Shown: positions 47,471 to 56,552, counted from the stretch's first letter. The stretch is 64,000 nucleotides of DNA from Thermoproteota archaeon (GCA_030550235.1 JAUQPU010000002.1:28602-92601); one strand, 5' to 3'. Program-made: numbers and translations. Notes: a model not told the origin generated them from the sequence alone.

Positions 47471-47535
47471 GGCGAACATGTGACGACATATTTATATGGA
47501 CGTACGGCGAGCCGATATACTTAAGTGAGTCTAGC

Positions 47536-48756
47536 ATGGTGGACGCCGGTGATACAGCTTGGGTATTGGTCTCTGCCGGCCTAGTTATGTTGATGACCCC
47601 GGGCCTCGGCCTCTTCTACGCCGGGCTCTCAAGGAGGAAGAACGTTGTCGCCGTCCTAATGCAGTGCTTCATAGCCATAGCTACAATCTCTGTTATATGG
47701 GCGCTCTGGGGGTATAGCCTCGCCTTCGGCCCCAGCCGCGGAGGATTTATAGGAGGTCTGGAGTGGTTTGGCCTCACGGGAGTTGGAGGAGAGCCGAATC
47801 CAGACTACGCTGCGACAATACCACACTCAACATATATGCTATTCCAGGCAATGTTCGCAATAATAACACCTGCACTAATCGTCGGCGCATTCGCTGAACG
47901 TGTCAGATTCGGCCCATTCCTACTATTCCTCGCCCTTTGGTCGACACTAGTTTACGCACCTATAGCCCACTGGGTCTGGGGGGTTGGAGGCTGGCTGAGG
48001 AGCTTGGGCGCCCTTGACTTTGCAGGTGGGACGGTAGTCCACATAAGCTCTGGAGTCTCAGCCCTAGTGGCGGCAATAGTGATCGGAAAGCGCATAGGCT
48101 ATGGTAGCTTCGCGATGGAGCCGAGCAGTCCTACGCTTGTTATACTGGGGGCGGGGCTCCTATGGTTTGGCTGGTTCGGCTTCAATGGTGGCAGCGCGCT
48201 AGCCTCAGGTGGCCTCGCCTCGAACGCTTTTATGGTCACGCACCTAGCAGCATCAGCAGCTGCTCTGACTTGGATGGTGGCGGGCTGGATACATAAAGGC
48301 AAGCCTAGCAGCATAGGAGCCGCAAGCGGAGCTGTGGCAGGTCTAGTAGCCATAACCCCAGCCTCAGGCTTTGTCGGGCCGCAGGCGGCGCTCGTTATAG
48401 GCGGAGTAGCTGGCATCCTGTGTTATATGGGTGTGAATATGCGGGCGATGCTTGGCGTTGACGACTCACTTGATGTCTGGGGTGTTCATGGTGTAGGGGG
48501 TACATGGGGCTCAATCGCAACGGGAATATTCGCGGATGTGTCGATAAACTCTATGGGAGCCAATGGGCTTCTTCTGGGAAACCCCTCACTACTAGGTGTG
48601 CAGCTGATAGGGGTCGCCGCAACCTGGGCCTACGCTGGAGCAATGACGTTTATCATTGTCAAGCTGGTGGACAAGCTGGTAGGGCTGCGGGTTAAGCCGA
48701 TGGAGGAGATGATAGGGCTGGACATAACTCAGCATGGTGAATATGCGGTTGTGTGA
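47536..48756 (+). CDS. amt: Ammonium transporter
   Basis: 406 aa; DTAWVLVSAGLVMLMTPGLGLFYAGLSRRKNVV, GGTVVHISSGVSALV, WFGWFGFNGGSA, DVWGVHGVGGTWGSIATGIFA. Confidence 0.95.
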   Translation: MVDAGDTAWVLVSAGLVMLMTPGLGLFYAGLSRRKNVVAVLMQCFIAIATISVIWALWGYSLAFGPSRGGFIGGLEWFGLTGVGGEPNPDYAATIPHSTYMLFQAMFAIITPALIVGAFAERVRFGPFLLFLALWSTLVYAPIAHWVWGVGGWLRSLGALDFAGGTVVHISSGVSALVAAIVIGKRIGYGSFAMEPSSPTLVILGAGLLWFGWFGFNGGSALASGGLASNAFMVTHLAASAAALTWMVAGWIHKGKPSSIGAASGAVAGLVAITPASGFVGPQAALVIGGVAGILCYMGVNMRAMLGVDDSLDVWGVHGVGGTWGSIATGIFADVSINSMGANGLLLGNPSLLGVQLIGVAATWAYAGAMTFIIVKLVDKLVGLRVKPMEEMIGLDITQHGEYAVV

Positions 48757-48771
48757 GGAGGTGAGGGTTAG

Positions 48772-49113
48772 ATGAAGATGGTGCATGCTATTATAAGGCC
48801 TGAACTCCTTGAGGAGGTAAAAAGGTCGCTCGAAAAAGAGGGATTCCATGGCCTCACAGTCTACGATGTGAGGGGACGCGGAAGACAAGACAGCTTCTCA
48901 TGGAAAATCAGGGGGAACATCTACAAGATAGACCTGCTCCCGAAGCTGAAGATAGAGATAGTTGTAGAGGACGACCAGGCTCAAAGGGTTGCAGAGATAA
49001 TACGGTCGGCCGCGTCCACAGGCGAGATAGGTGATGGAAAAATCTTCATAACCCACGTCGAGGAGGCTATCAGAATAAGGACAGGTGAGACTGGTCCAGA
49101 GGCTGTTAAATAG
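48772..49113 (+). CDS. glnK: PII-family nitrogen regulatory protein (GlnK-like)
   Basis: 113 aa; MVHAIIRPELLEEVKRSLEKEGFHGLTVYDVRGRGRQ...LLPKLKIEIVVED...TGEIGDGKIFITHVEEAIRIRTGETG. Confidence 0.93.
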   Translation: MKMVHAIIRPELLEEVKRSLEKEGFHGLTVYDVRGRGRQDSFSWKIRGNIYKIDLLPKLKIEIVVEDDQAQRVAEIIRSAASTGEIGDGKIFITHVEEAIRIRTGETGPEAVK

Positions 49114-49117
49114 AGCC

Positions 49118-50512
49118 CTAGCCTACGCTCCCACTCATCTCAAGCTCTATAAGCCTGTTGAACTCTACCGCATACTCCATTGGGAGGGTCTTTGTGAAGC
49201 TCTCGAGGAACCCGAGGACAATCATGTTTAAGGCATCCTGCTCGGGAATACCCCTGCTCATCAGGTAGAAGATCTGGTCCTCACCAATTCTGCCTACTGT
49301 TGCCTCATGGGTAACTGTCGCGTCCTCCTCATGTATTTCATTATAGGGATAGGTATCTGTCCGGGACATGTCATCTAGTATAAGAGCATCACAACGTACG
49401 CTCGACTTTACACGCTTGGCTCCCTTCGATACATGCAGCAACCCCCTATAGGATGTCCTTCCACCATCCTTGCAGACTGACTTAGAAGTAATCCTGCTGG
49501 TTGTGTCAGGTGCGAGGTGGACGGCCTTCGCGCCCGTATCCTGGTGCTGGCCCCTCCCTGCAAAGGCAACCGAGAGAACCTCAGCCCTAGCTCCACGCCC
49601 GAGGAGATATACACTCGGATACTTCATGGTCGCCTTACTCCCAATGTTCGCGTCAACCCACTCAACAACAGCGTCCTCATAGGCGAAGGCCCTCTTAGTC
49701 ACGAGGTTATAGACATCTGTACTCCAGTTCTGGAGCGTAGTATACCTGACATAAGCCCCCTTCATCGCTATAATCTCAACAACAGCTGAGTGGAGGCTCT
49801 CAGAGCTGTAGATGGGGGCAGTGCAGCCTTCAATATAGTGGACCTTACTCCCAGGCTCTGCAACTATCAATGTCCTCTCAAACTGGCCAACGTTAGCCGC
49901 GTTGATCCTAAAGTAGGCCTGGAGAGGAAACTCAACATGTACGCCCTCAGGAACATAGACGAAACTCCCTCCACTCCAGACGGCAGTGTTCAAGGAGGCG
50001 AATTTATTGTCATTCGGAGGAACAACAGTCCCGAAATACCTCTTTACAATAGAGGGATACTCTCGCAGAGCCGTATCCATATCGCAGAAGATGACGCCCT
50101 GCTTCTCAAGCTCTTTCCTCACGTTATGGTACACAACCTCTGAGTCGTACTGGGCCCCCACACCAGCTAAGAACTTTCTCTCAGCTTCAGGAATTCCAAG
50201 CCTGTCAAACGTCTTCTTTATATACTCGGGGACCTCCTCCCAGCTACTAAACTTCCTATCGGTCGGACTAACATAGTATCTAATCTTGTTGAAGTCGAGG
50301 CCGCTAAGGTCCACACCCCAAGTCGGCATATCCCTCTCAACGAAATATCGATACGCCTTAAGCCGCAGCGCAGTCATCCATTCCGGCTCATCCTTGAGCC
50401 TAGATATCTCCTCAACGACCCTCTCGGAGATTCCGGGCTGGAAGATGTGTTTGTAATCTACCTCGTCTCTGAAATTGTATTTGCTATAGTCGAAACTTAT
50501 CTCGGTTGTCAT
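49118..50512 (-). CDS. sufB: Fe-S cluster assembly scaffold SufB
   Basis: 464 aa; FKHIF..GISERVVEEIS-type N-terminus, GSFVYVPEGVHVEFPLQAYFRINA, GSKVHYIEGCTAPIYSSESLHSAVVEI, VGRIGEDQIFYLMSRGI. Confidence 0.95.
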   Translation of the reverse strand: MTTEISFDYSKYNFRDEVDYKHIFQPGISERVVEEISRLKDEPEWMTALRLKAYRYFVERDMPTWGVDLSGLDFNKIRYYVSPTDRKFSSWEEVPEYIKKTFDRLGIPEAERKFLAGVGAQYDSEVVYHNVRKELEKQGVIFCDMDTALREYPSIVKRYFGTVVPPNDNKFASLNTAVWSGGSFVYVPEGVHVEFPLQAYFRINAANVGQFERTLIVAEPGSKVHYIEGCTAPIYSSESLHSAVVEIIAMKGAYVRYTTLQNWSTDVYNLVTKRAFAYEDAVVEWVDANIGSKATMKYPSVYLLGRGARAEVLSVAFAGRGQHQDTGAKAVHLAPDTTSRITSKSVCKDGGRTSYRGLLHVSKGAKRVKSSVRCDALILDDMSRTDTYPYNEIHEEDATVTHEATVGRIGEDQIFYLMSRGIPEQDALNMIVLGFLESFTKTLPMEYAVEFNRLIELEMSGSVG

Positions 50513-50659
50513 AGTTCCCGTATAACAGTGTTATTCCTCTATATAAATTGGTGGTATTTACACCGCGAAAATATCTGCCCATCGTATTTACAACATATAC
50601 GCACACGACCCGTTAATACGACACATTTAAATCAAGAGCAAACCTAACATAGACTGGCG

Positions 50660-51151
50660 ATGGAAATGTTGGCAACAGAGCAGGAAAAAGGAATAATGGC
50701 GACGAATAGTAGGAAGATACTGGTATATTTGAATGGGTCTGAAGTGGATAGTAGAGTTCTGGAGTCTGCCGCAAAAATGGCCATAGAAGAGGGTGCTGAG
50801 TTAGTCATTATGACGGTTCTGAAGAGGGTTAAGAGTATTCCGGACGAATTTATACGATTCGTCAACTCTGAGAGGTTCGTTGACCCACCCCACTACCTAT
50901 ACTACAAGTATGTGGGTGAGGCCATCCTTGCTCCGCATCTTGAAAGGTTGAGGGCATTGGGAGTGCCTTACGAGGTCCAGATAGAGATTGGAGACAGGAA
51001 TGAGAGGATTGAGGCTGTCGCCAGGTCCGTAAAGCCATACAGGCTGGTTCTGCCGCTGAATGGCTGGAGGCGGAAGCTCTTTCCGGGCCTGCCGTTTTTA
51101 AAGGCCTCAAACAACCTCAAGCTAGACTACCCCATAACGCTGATACCGTAG
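50660..51151 (+). CDS. Universal stress protein-like (UspA fold)
   Basis: 163 aa; KILVYLNGSEVDSRVLESAAKMAIEEGAELVIMTV; no clear ATP-binding GxxG(S/T). Confidence 0.6.
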   Translation: MEMLATEQEKGIMATNSRKILVYLNGSEVDSRVLESAAKMAIEEGAELVIMTVLKRVKSIPDEFIRFVNSERFVDPPHYLYYKYVGEAILAPHLERLRALGVPYEVQIEIGDRNERIEAVARSVKPYRLVLPLNGWRRKLFPGLPFLKASNNLKLDYPITLIP

Positions 51152-51209
51152 AAAGGTTCTAAAACCACTATTGTAATCTCCGATAAAACATCAAAACATA
51201 TTCTTGTTT

Positions 51210-51464
51210 TTATGAAGTTTTTAGCCTGTATTCTTTGCCCTCACAGTCGACCACCCCTTGCACCCGCCTAATGAAAGACACGCAGTTATAGCATAGCAGG
51301 AATGGGACAGTCTGCTTAGCGACAGGGCACTCCACATATTCCTTCTTCATCTTCGCTATCATTTTACTGCTCAGCGATTTCTTCAGGCTATCCACGATTG
51401 TCTGATCAACCTTTAAACTCTTAGAAGAAATCTTCACCTCCACATGATGTTGCGGCGTCCTCAA
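51210..51464 (-). CDS. Small hypothetical protein with four conserved-looking cysteines
   Basis: 84 aa; YVECPVAKQTVPFLLCYNCVSFIRRVQGVVDCEGKEYRL. Confidence 0.5.
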   Translation of the reverse strand: MRTPQHHVEVKISSKSLKVDQTIVDSLKKSLSSKMIAKMKKEYVECPVAKQTVPFLLCYNCVSFIRRVQGVVDCEGKEYRLKTS

Positions 51465-51664
51465 TCCTTATTCTAGAGGCAATTGTATGCTGGCTTACAA
51501 ATATTTTGGCTTGGTCTATCTAGAAACTCGCCTCGTGAACCTGAAGCTCGTCGCGGTGTGGCTATTATCTTGCCGCTTATAGGTGGTGGATGTTTTGTTG
51601 AGGCTGAGGCTGCCAGGCTATCGACCCCTAGCCCTGTGGGTGGGGAGAGGTTGGTGTGCAAACA

Positions 51665-51672
51665 TTTAAATA
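51665..51672 (+). promoter_or_regulatory. Putative TATA box of leuA-ilv operon
   Basis: CAAACATTTAAATATTG; predicted transcription start about 51695 from usual archaeal spacing. Confidence 0.6.
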
Positions 51673-51698
51673 TTGACGGAGCGCCTTCATAGACACAA

Positions 51699-51792
51699 GC
51701 GAAGGGTGGTAGTTATTGCTTGGGGCTATGAACTAAACCCACAAAGTCCTTGTGGCGCCGCCCATACTGATAACGCTCGTCTGCCCCTTCGC
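51699..51792 (+). promoter_or_regulatory. Structured 5' leader RNA candidate upstream of leuA
   Basis: Nested complementarity: GCGAAGGG/CCCTTCGC, GTTATTG/TGATAAC, TGGG/CCCA, CCACAA/TTGTGG; see findings. Confidence 0.5.
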
Positions 51793-51823
51793 ATCCTTCT
51801 TCTCTAAGTAGGAGGTCGAGAAG

Positions 51824-53359
51824 ATGAGCTGGAAAAGCTTTTTGGAGGGGGTATATGCTCTTCCGAGTCGTGTCTTTTTCTTTGATACTACGCTGAGGGA
51901 TGGTGAGCAGACGCCTGGAGTTGCTTTGCGTGTCGAGGAGAAGGTTATGATCGCTGAGGCTCTGGCTGATCTCGGGGTCGATGTGATTGAAGCGGGCTTT
52001 GCTGTCGTCTCTAAGGGTGAGTACGAGTCTGTTAAGAGGATAAGTGGGTTAGGATTAAGCGCCAAGATCTGCTCTCTAAGTAGGTGTGAGAAGAGAGACA
52101 TAGACGCTGCTGTTGACACGGGGTGCGACTGGGTCCACTTATTCATCGCGACCTCGGAGCTCCATATGAAGTATAAGCTAGGCATGGAAAGAGAGCATGT
52201 TGTTGAGCGGGCTGTCGAGATGGTTGAGTATGCGAAGAGCAGGGGTATTGTGGTCCATTTCTCGGCCGAGGATGCAACTAGGAGCGACCCCGATTTCTTA
52301 ATGCACATTTACAAAAGTGTAAGGGATGCGGGGGCTGATAGTCTAGATATCCCTGATACGGTTGGCATCGCTCTCCCACACGTAATGAGGTCTCTTGTTA
52401 TGCGAACTAAGAGGGAGACTGGTTTGCCGGTGGCCGTGCATTGCCACGATGATATGGGCCTCGCTACTGCTAACACTTTAGCGGGAGTAGAGGGCGGAGC
52501 GGAGATAGTGCATGTAACTGTGAATGGCATTGGTGAGAGGGCTGGAAACACTAGTCTGGAGGAGGTGGCTGTTGCTCTAAAATTCCTCTACGGTGTGGAA
52601 ACAGCCATAAATTATGAGAAGATAGCGAAGACCTCCAAGCTTGTCGCCAGATTAACAGGAATTCCCATTCCCAAGAACAAGGCGGTTGTAGGGGATAACG
52701 CTTTTTCCCATGAAAGCGGCATCCACGTACACGGCGTAATAAACAATCCTGCGACCTATGAGCCTATAATGCCTGAGCAAGTGGGGATGAGCAGGAGGAT
52801 CATCATAGGCAAGCACTCGGGGCTACACTCTATCGACACTGTCCTGAGGCAGTATGGCTATGTCTTAGCTGCAAATGAGGTTAAAGAAGTCTTGAACAGG
52901 GTTAAGGAGATTGCAGACTCAGGGCATAAGCTAGGTGATCAAGAATTGTTGCAGATTGTTAATGAGCTATTGGGGTCTCGGATTATGAGGCCTGTGACTT
53001 TGAAAGGGTTCCAGCAAATAACCACTGAGAGTGGTGATAGGTGTTTGGCTGAGTTTGAGGTTAATGGGGAGATGCTTCGGGTGGAGGGTGTTGGAAATAC
53101 TCCGTTGGAGTCGGCGATTGATGCCTCGTTGAAGGCATTCAACAATATTTTAGGCGATATCCAGCTAATTGGCTACTCGCTCTTCGCATCGCCCTACGAG
53201 GATAGACATCCTTACGAGGCCGAAGTCGTGATTAAGATCGATGGTAACACAATCGTCGGTAAAGGTATAGGGAAAACAAGCGGCCACACAATATTAAACG
53301 CTATGTCGAGTGCCGTGAATCAGTACTTGTCAATTTTGTCGAGGGGGATAGGGAGATGA
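51824..53359 (+). CDS. leuA: 2-isopropylmalate synthase / (R)-citramalate synthase family
   Basis: 511 aa; FFDTTLRDGEQTPGVAL, VIEAGFAVVSKGE, VAVHCHDDMGLATANTLAGVEGGAEIVHVTVNGIGERAGN; preceded by GGAGG Shine-Dalgarno; ilvB/ilvC downstream. IPMS versus citramalate specificity not decidable here. Confidence 0.88.
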   Translation: MSWKSFLEGVYALPSRVFFFDTTLRDGEQTPGVALRVEEKVMIAEALADLGVDVIEAGFAVVSKGEYESVKRISGLGLSAKICSLSRCEKRDIDAAVDTGCDWVHLFIATSELHMKYKLGMEREHVVERAVEMVEYAKSRGIVVHFSAEDATRSDPDFLMHIYKSVRDAGADSLDIPDTVGIALPHVMRSLVMRTKRETGLPVAVHCHDDMGLATANTLAGVEGGAEIVHVTVNGIGERAGNTSLEEVAVALKFLYGVETAINYEKIAKTSKLVARLTGIPIPKNKAVVGDNAFSHESGIHVHGVINNPATYEPIMPEQVGMSRRIIIGKHSGLHSIDTVLRQYGYVLAANEVKEVLNRVKEIADSGHKLGDQELLQIVNELLGSRIMRPVTLKGFQQITTESGDRCLAEFEVNGEMLRVEGVGNTPLESAIDASLKAFNNILGDIQLIGYSLFASPYEDRHPYEAEVVIKIDGNTIVGKGIGKTSGHTILNAMSSAVNQYLSILSRGIGR

Positions 53360-55089
53360 AGGCTAGCGATTCACTGGTAAAAAAGATGGAAGAGCTTGGT
53401 GTTGAAATCGTCTTTGGTATCCCCGGTGGCGCCAACCTCCCACTATATGACTCCCTTTATGACTCTAATATCAGAAGTGTGCTTGTGAAGCATGAGCAAC
53501 AGGCTGTTCACGCGGCTGAGGGGTATGCCCGCGTTAGGAAGAGGCCTGGAATAGCTCTGGCAACATCCGGCCCAGGAGCGACAAACCTAGTTACGGGCTT
53601 GGTGAACGCATCGATGGATAGCGCACCCCTAGTGGCGATAACGGGCCAGGTTGTAAGGTCCTTCATGGGTACAGACGCATTCCAAGAAGCCGATATAGTC
53701 GACATGGTTCTCCCGCATGTAAAGTATGCCTCAGTTGTCATCGAATCTTCCAAGCTTGTAAAAGAATTTGTAAACGCCTATCAATGTGCTATGAGCGGAA
53801 GGCCGGGTCCAGCTCTGATAGACATTCCAAGGGATGTTCAGCAGGAGGATGTTGGGGAGTATGAGCTGCTTAATGACGTCGTCGAGGAGAGATTTATTAA
53901 ACCTGTCACCAACCTCGACGAGAGCAAGTTTAGGAGGGCCGCTGAGCTGCTCGCAGCCGCTCAGCGCGTCTGCATCCTGCTAGGCGGAGGAGTATACTTC
54001 AGTGATGCTACCAGAGAGGCATTAAGGATTGCCGAGATACTTAACGCCGCTGTTGTAGCCACTACCCCGGGTAAAACAGCCCTCGATGAAAACCACCCCA
54101 ATGTCCTGGGTGTAGTAGGTATGCATGGCCGCTTTGAATCCAATCTAGCAGTCATAGACGCGGACCTAGTCCTATGCGTAGGCACTCGACTCTCTGACAG
54201 AGCAATCGGCCCAGCATCAGAGTTCAAGAAAAACAGAAAAGTAATCCACATAGACATAGACAGCAGCGAGATTGGGAAGAACGTCATCCCAGATATCGGA
54301 ATAGTCTGCGATGCTAAGGTAGCACTGAATAAAATACTTGAGAATCTATCAGTAATGAGCTTTGCGCCTAAAGATCCGGGATGGGTTTTGGGCCTGAAAG
54401 AGATTGGGCGTAGCTTCGACGAATATATGTTTAATCAATCTGATGGAGCGAGCTTATCGTCCTGGAAGGTTGTCAAGGCTATAAGGGACGAGCTGCCGAA
54501 GAGTGCTATAGTGACTACAGGAGTGGGGCAGCATCAGATGTGGGCCCAGCTATTCTTCAAGGTTTTGGAGCCAGGCACCTTCCTAACAAGCGCGGGTCTC
54601 GGGACGATGGGTTTCGGCCTTCCAGCCGCTATGGGGGCTAAGGCAGCAGCCCCGGATAGGATCGTGCTAAATATGGATGGGGATGGAAGCTTCCTGATGA
54701 CTTGCCAGACACTCGGTACCATAGTAGAGTATGACCTTCCAGTAATTACGGTGATCTTTGACAACCGCGCCCTCGGAATGGTTAGGCAGTGGCAGGACCT
54801 ATTCTACAAGAAGAGGTTTAAGGACGTAGACATCGAGGATAGGACAAACCTAATCAAGCTCTCCGAGGCTTTTGGAGTGGAGGGAGTTTTCGTGGAGAGC
54901 TACGAGGAGCTCAAGACCACGCTAAGAAGAGCTATTAGAAACGATGAGCCGGTCGTCATAGACGTGCCGATAGGCAAGGACGAGAAGGTCTTCCCGATGG
55001 TCCCTCCTGGAAAGTGGCTTGCAGATGTTATCCTTCCCCCGGGGTTCAGCAACTATGTTGAGGAGAAGACTACTAGTGCGGCTAAGTAA
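53356..55089 (+). CDS. ilvB: Acetolactate synthase large subunit
   Basis: 577 aa; VFGIPGGANLPLYDSL, LVKHEQQAVHAAEGYARVRKRPGIALATSGPGATN, MDGDGSFLMTCQTLGTIVEY, FDNRALGMVRQWQDLFY. Confidence 0.93.
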   Translation: MKASDSLVKKMEELGVEIVFGIPGGANLPLYDSLYDSNIRSVLVKHEQQAVHAAEGYARVRKRPGIALATSGPGATNLVTGLVNASMDSAPLVAITGQVVRSFMGTDAFQEADIVDMVLPHVKYASVVIESSKLVKEFVNAYQCAMSGRPGPALIDIPRDVQQEDVGEYELLNDVVEERFIKPVTNLDESKFRRAAELLAAAQRVCILLGGGVYFSDATREALRIAEILNAAVVATTPGKTALDENHPNVLGVVGMHGRFESNLAVIDADLVLCVGTRLSDRAIGPASEFKKNRKVIHIDIDSSEIGKNVIPDIGIVCDAKVALNKILENLSVMSFAPKDPGWVLGLKEIGRSFDEYMFNQSDGASLSSWKVVKAIRDELPKSAIVTTGVGQHQMWAQLFFKVLEPGTFLTSAGLGTMGFGLPAAMGAKAAAPDRIVLNMDGDGSFLMTCQTLGTIVEYDLPVITVIFDNRALGMVRQWQDLFYKKRFKDVDIEDRTNLIKLSEAFGVEGVFVESYEELKTTLRRAIRNDEPVVIDVPIGKDEKVFPMVPPGKWLADVILPPGFSNYVEEKTTSAAK

Positions 55090-55285
55090 TTCCTACGAGG
55101 CTGTCATAAAGCTTCTCCTATTCGCGAAGCAGGGGAGGCTCTCGCTTAGAGAGGCCCACTTAAAGACAGAAAACGAGGAGATCTCGGCTGAGATAGTTGT
55201 TGAGGGCCCATCAGACAAGATTAACTGGTTCATGCAGAAGGCAAACGGCTCCCCCTATATCCGCGAATGTAGAAGCATCGATTAG
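55073..55285 (+). CDS. Small ACT-like protein in ilvN position
   Basis: About 70 aa (VRLSNSYEAVIKLLLFAKQGRLSLREAHLKTENEEISAEIVVEGPSDKINWFMQKANGSPYIRECRSID); in-frame GTG near 55076 is the likely start, so the true boundary is approximate; overlaps the ilvB end. Confidence 0.5.
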   Translation, partial: LVRLSNSYEAVIKLLLFAKQGRLSLREAHLKTENEEISAEIVVEGPSDKINWFMQKANGSPYIRECRSID

Positions 55286-55292
55286 AGTGAGC

Positions 55293-55565
55293 ATGTCTGT
55301 GGGCCTGATGGTTCGGCTTCTGTTCACGGATCTTAAGGGCGCCCTCTCCGCAGCCCAGCTAGTCGGCGGGCTAGAGGGCGTCGAGGTTAGAGCTATATAC
55401 ATCGGCCGAGAAAAATTGGAGGAAATGTATGAGGTGTTGATGGAAATGTCGGGAGACTCTGTATCAGTTGATAGCTTCTTAAGATCTGCATCCTCGATTA
55501 ATGGCTTTGTTGAAGCTACTGTTGAGGATCTGGATGCTGAGGTCATCTGGAAGGGGATTGGGTGA
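55293..55565 (+). CDS. Small hypothetical protein between ilvB and ilvC
   Basis: MSVGLMVRLLFTDLKGALSAAQLVGGLEGVEVRAIYIGREKLEEMYEVLMEMSGDSVSVDSFLRSASSINGFVEATVEDLDAEVIWKGIG; starts just after the preceding ORF. Confidence 0.55.
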   Translation: MSVGLMVRLLFTDLKGALSAAQLVGGLEGVEVRAIYIGREKLEEMYEVLMEMSGDSVSVDSFLRSASSINGFVEATVEDLDAEVIWKGIG

Positions 55566-55571
55566 GGGTGT

Positions 55572-56552
55572 TTGGCCCGGGTCTATTACGACTCTGATGC
55601 TTCTCTTAACCCTCTCAGCGGAAAAAGGGTCGCGGTGATTGGCTATGGGAGTCAGGGCAGGGCTCAGGCACTAAACCTCAGGGACTCGGGTGTGGAGACC
55701 GTGGTAGGGCTTAGGGGGGAGGGTAAATCATATGATGCCGCGGTTAGGGATGGGTTCACACCCATGCCGATAGAGGAGGCCGTCCGGACCTCTGACGTAA
55801 TATTGATGTTGATTCCAGACGTGCCCATGCCAGAGACCTACAGGGAGTACGTGGAGGGGAGCCTGACACCTGGTAAGACACTTGTCTTCGCCCATGGATA
55901 CAATATACACTTCCGAAGAATTACTCCACCGCCCTATGTGAACGTGGTGCTTGTGGCTCCTAAGGGCCCCGGTCCACTTGTGAGGCAGAAGTATCTCGAG
56001 GGGCGTGGAGTTCCCAGTCTCATTGCAGTCCATCAGGACCCGACAGGCAGTGCGAAGGAGATAGCCTTGGCAATAGCTAAGGGAATAGGAGCCACCAGGG
56101 CAGGCGTCATAGAGACGACTTTCAGCGAGGAGACCGAGACGGATCTACTTGGAGAGCAGGCAGTTCTTGTAGGTGGGGCCATGGAGCTGATAAAGAAGGG
56201 GTTTGAGGTGCTTGTCGAGAATGGTTATCAGCCTGAGCTAGCCTACTATGAGGTCTGTAATGAGCTGAAGCTGATAGTCGACCTGATATACACTGGGGGG
56301 CTAATGCACATGCTTCGCTCAGTCTCCGACACGGCTAAGTTCGGAGGCCTAACAATCGGCCCCCAGATAATTGACGAGTCCGTAAAACAGAAAATGCAGG
56401 AGGCATTGAGGAGGATAAGGTCGGGCGAGTTTGAGAGACAGTGGACAGGAAATCCCGACTCATATAAGATCTTGGAGGAGCTGATGAAGAAGACAGAGCA
56501 ACATCCCCTCGAGGTTGTTGGAAAACGCCTCAGAGAAATGGCACTAATATAA
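55572..56552 (+). CDS. ilvC: Ketol-acid reductoisomerase
   Basis: 326 aa; VAVIGYGSQGRAQALNLRDSGV, VLMLIPDVPMPETY, FAHGYNIHF, VVLVAPKGPGPLVRQKY, LLGEQAVLVGG, AYYEVCNELKLIVDLIYTGGLMHM; TTG start. Confidence 0.95.
   Translation: MARVYYDSDASLNPLSGKRVAVIGYGSQGRAQALNLRDSGVETVVGLRGEGKSYDAAVRDGFTPMPIEEAVRTSDVILMLIPDVPMPETYREYVEGSLTPGKTLVFAHGYNIHFRRITPPPYVNVVLVAPKGPGPLVRQKYLEGRGVPSLIAVHQDPTGSAKEIALAIAKGIGATRAGVIETTFSEETETDLLGEQAVLVGGAMELIKKGFEVLVENGYQPELAYYEVCNELKLIVDLIYTGGLMHMLRSVSDTAKFGGLTIGPQIIDESVKQKMQEALRRIRSGEFERQWTGNPDSYKILEELMKKTEQHPLEVVGKRLREMALI

Noticed and set aside
51483-51692. 69-aa + ORF upstream of the leuA TATA box
   Set aside because: TTG start, ends just after the putative promoter, no recognisable family; could be real but unsupported.
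51728-51736. Two-codon mini-ORF ATG-AAC-TAA in the leuA leader as an attenuation peptide
   Set aside because: No Leu/Ile/Val codons, no Shine-Dalgarno; trinucleotide coincidence likely.
51733-52308. 191-aa minus ORF opposite leuA
   Set aside because: Antisense shadow of a strongly conserved gene; Ser/Thr-rich translation.
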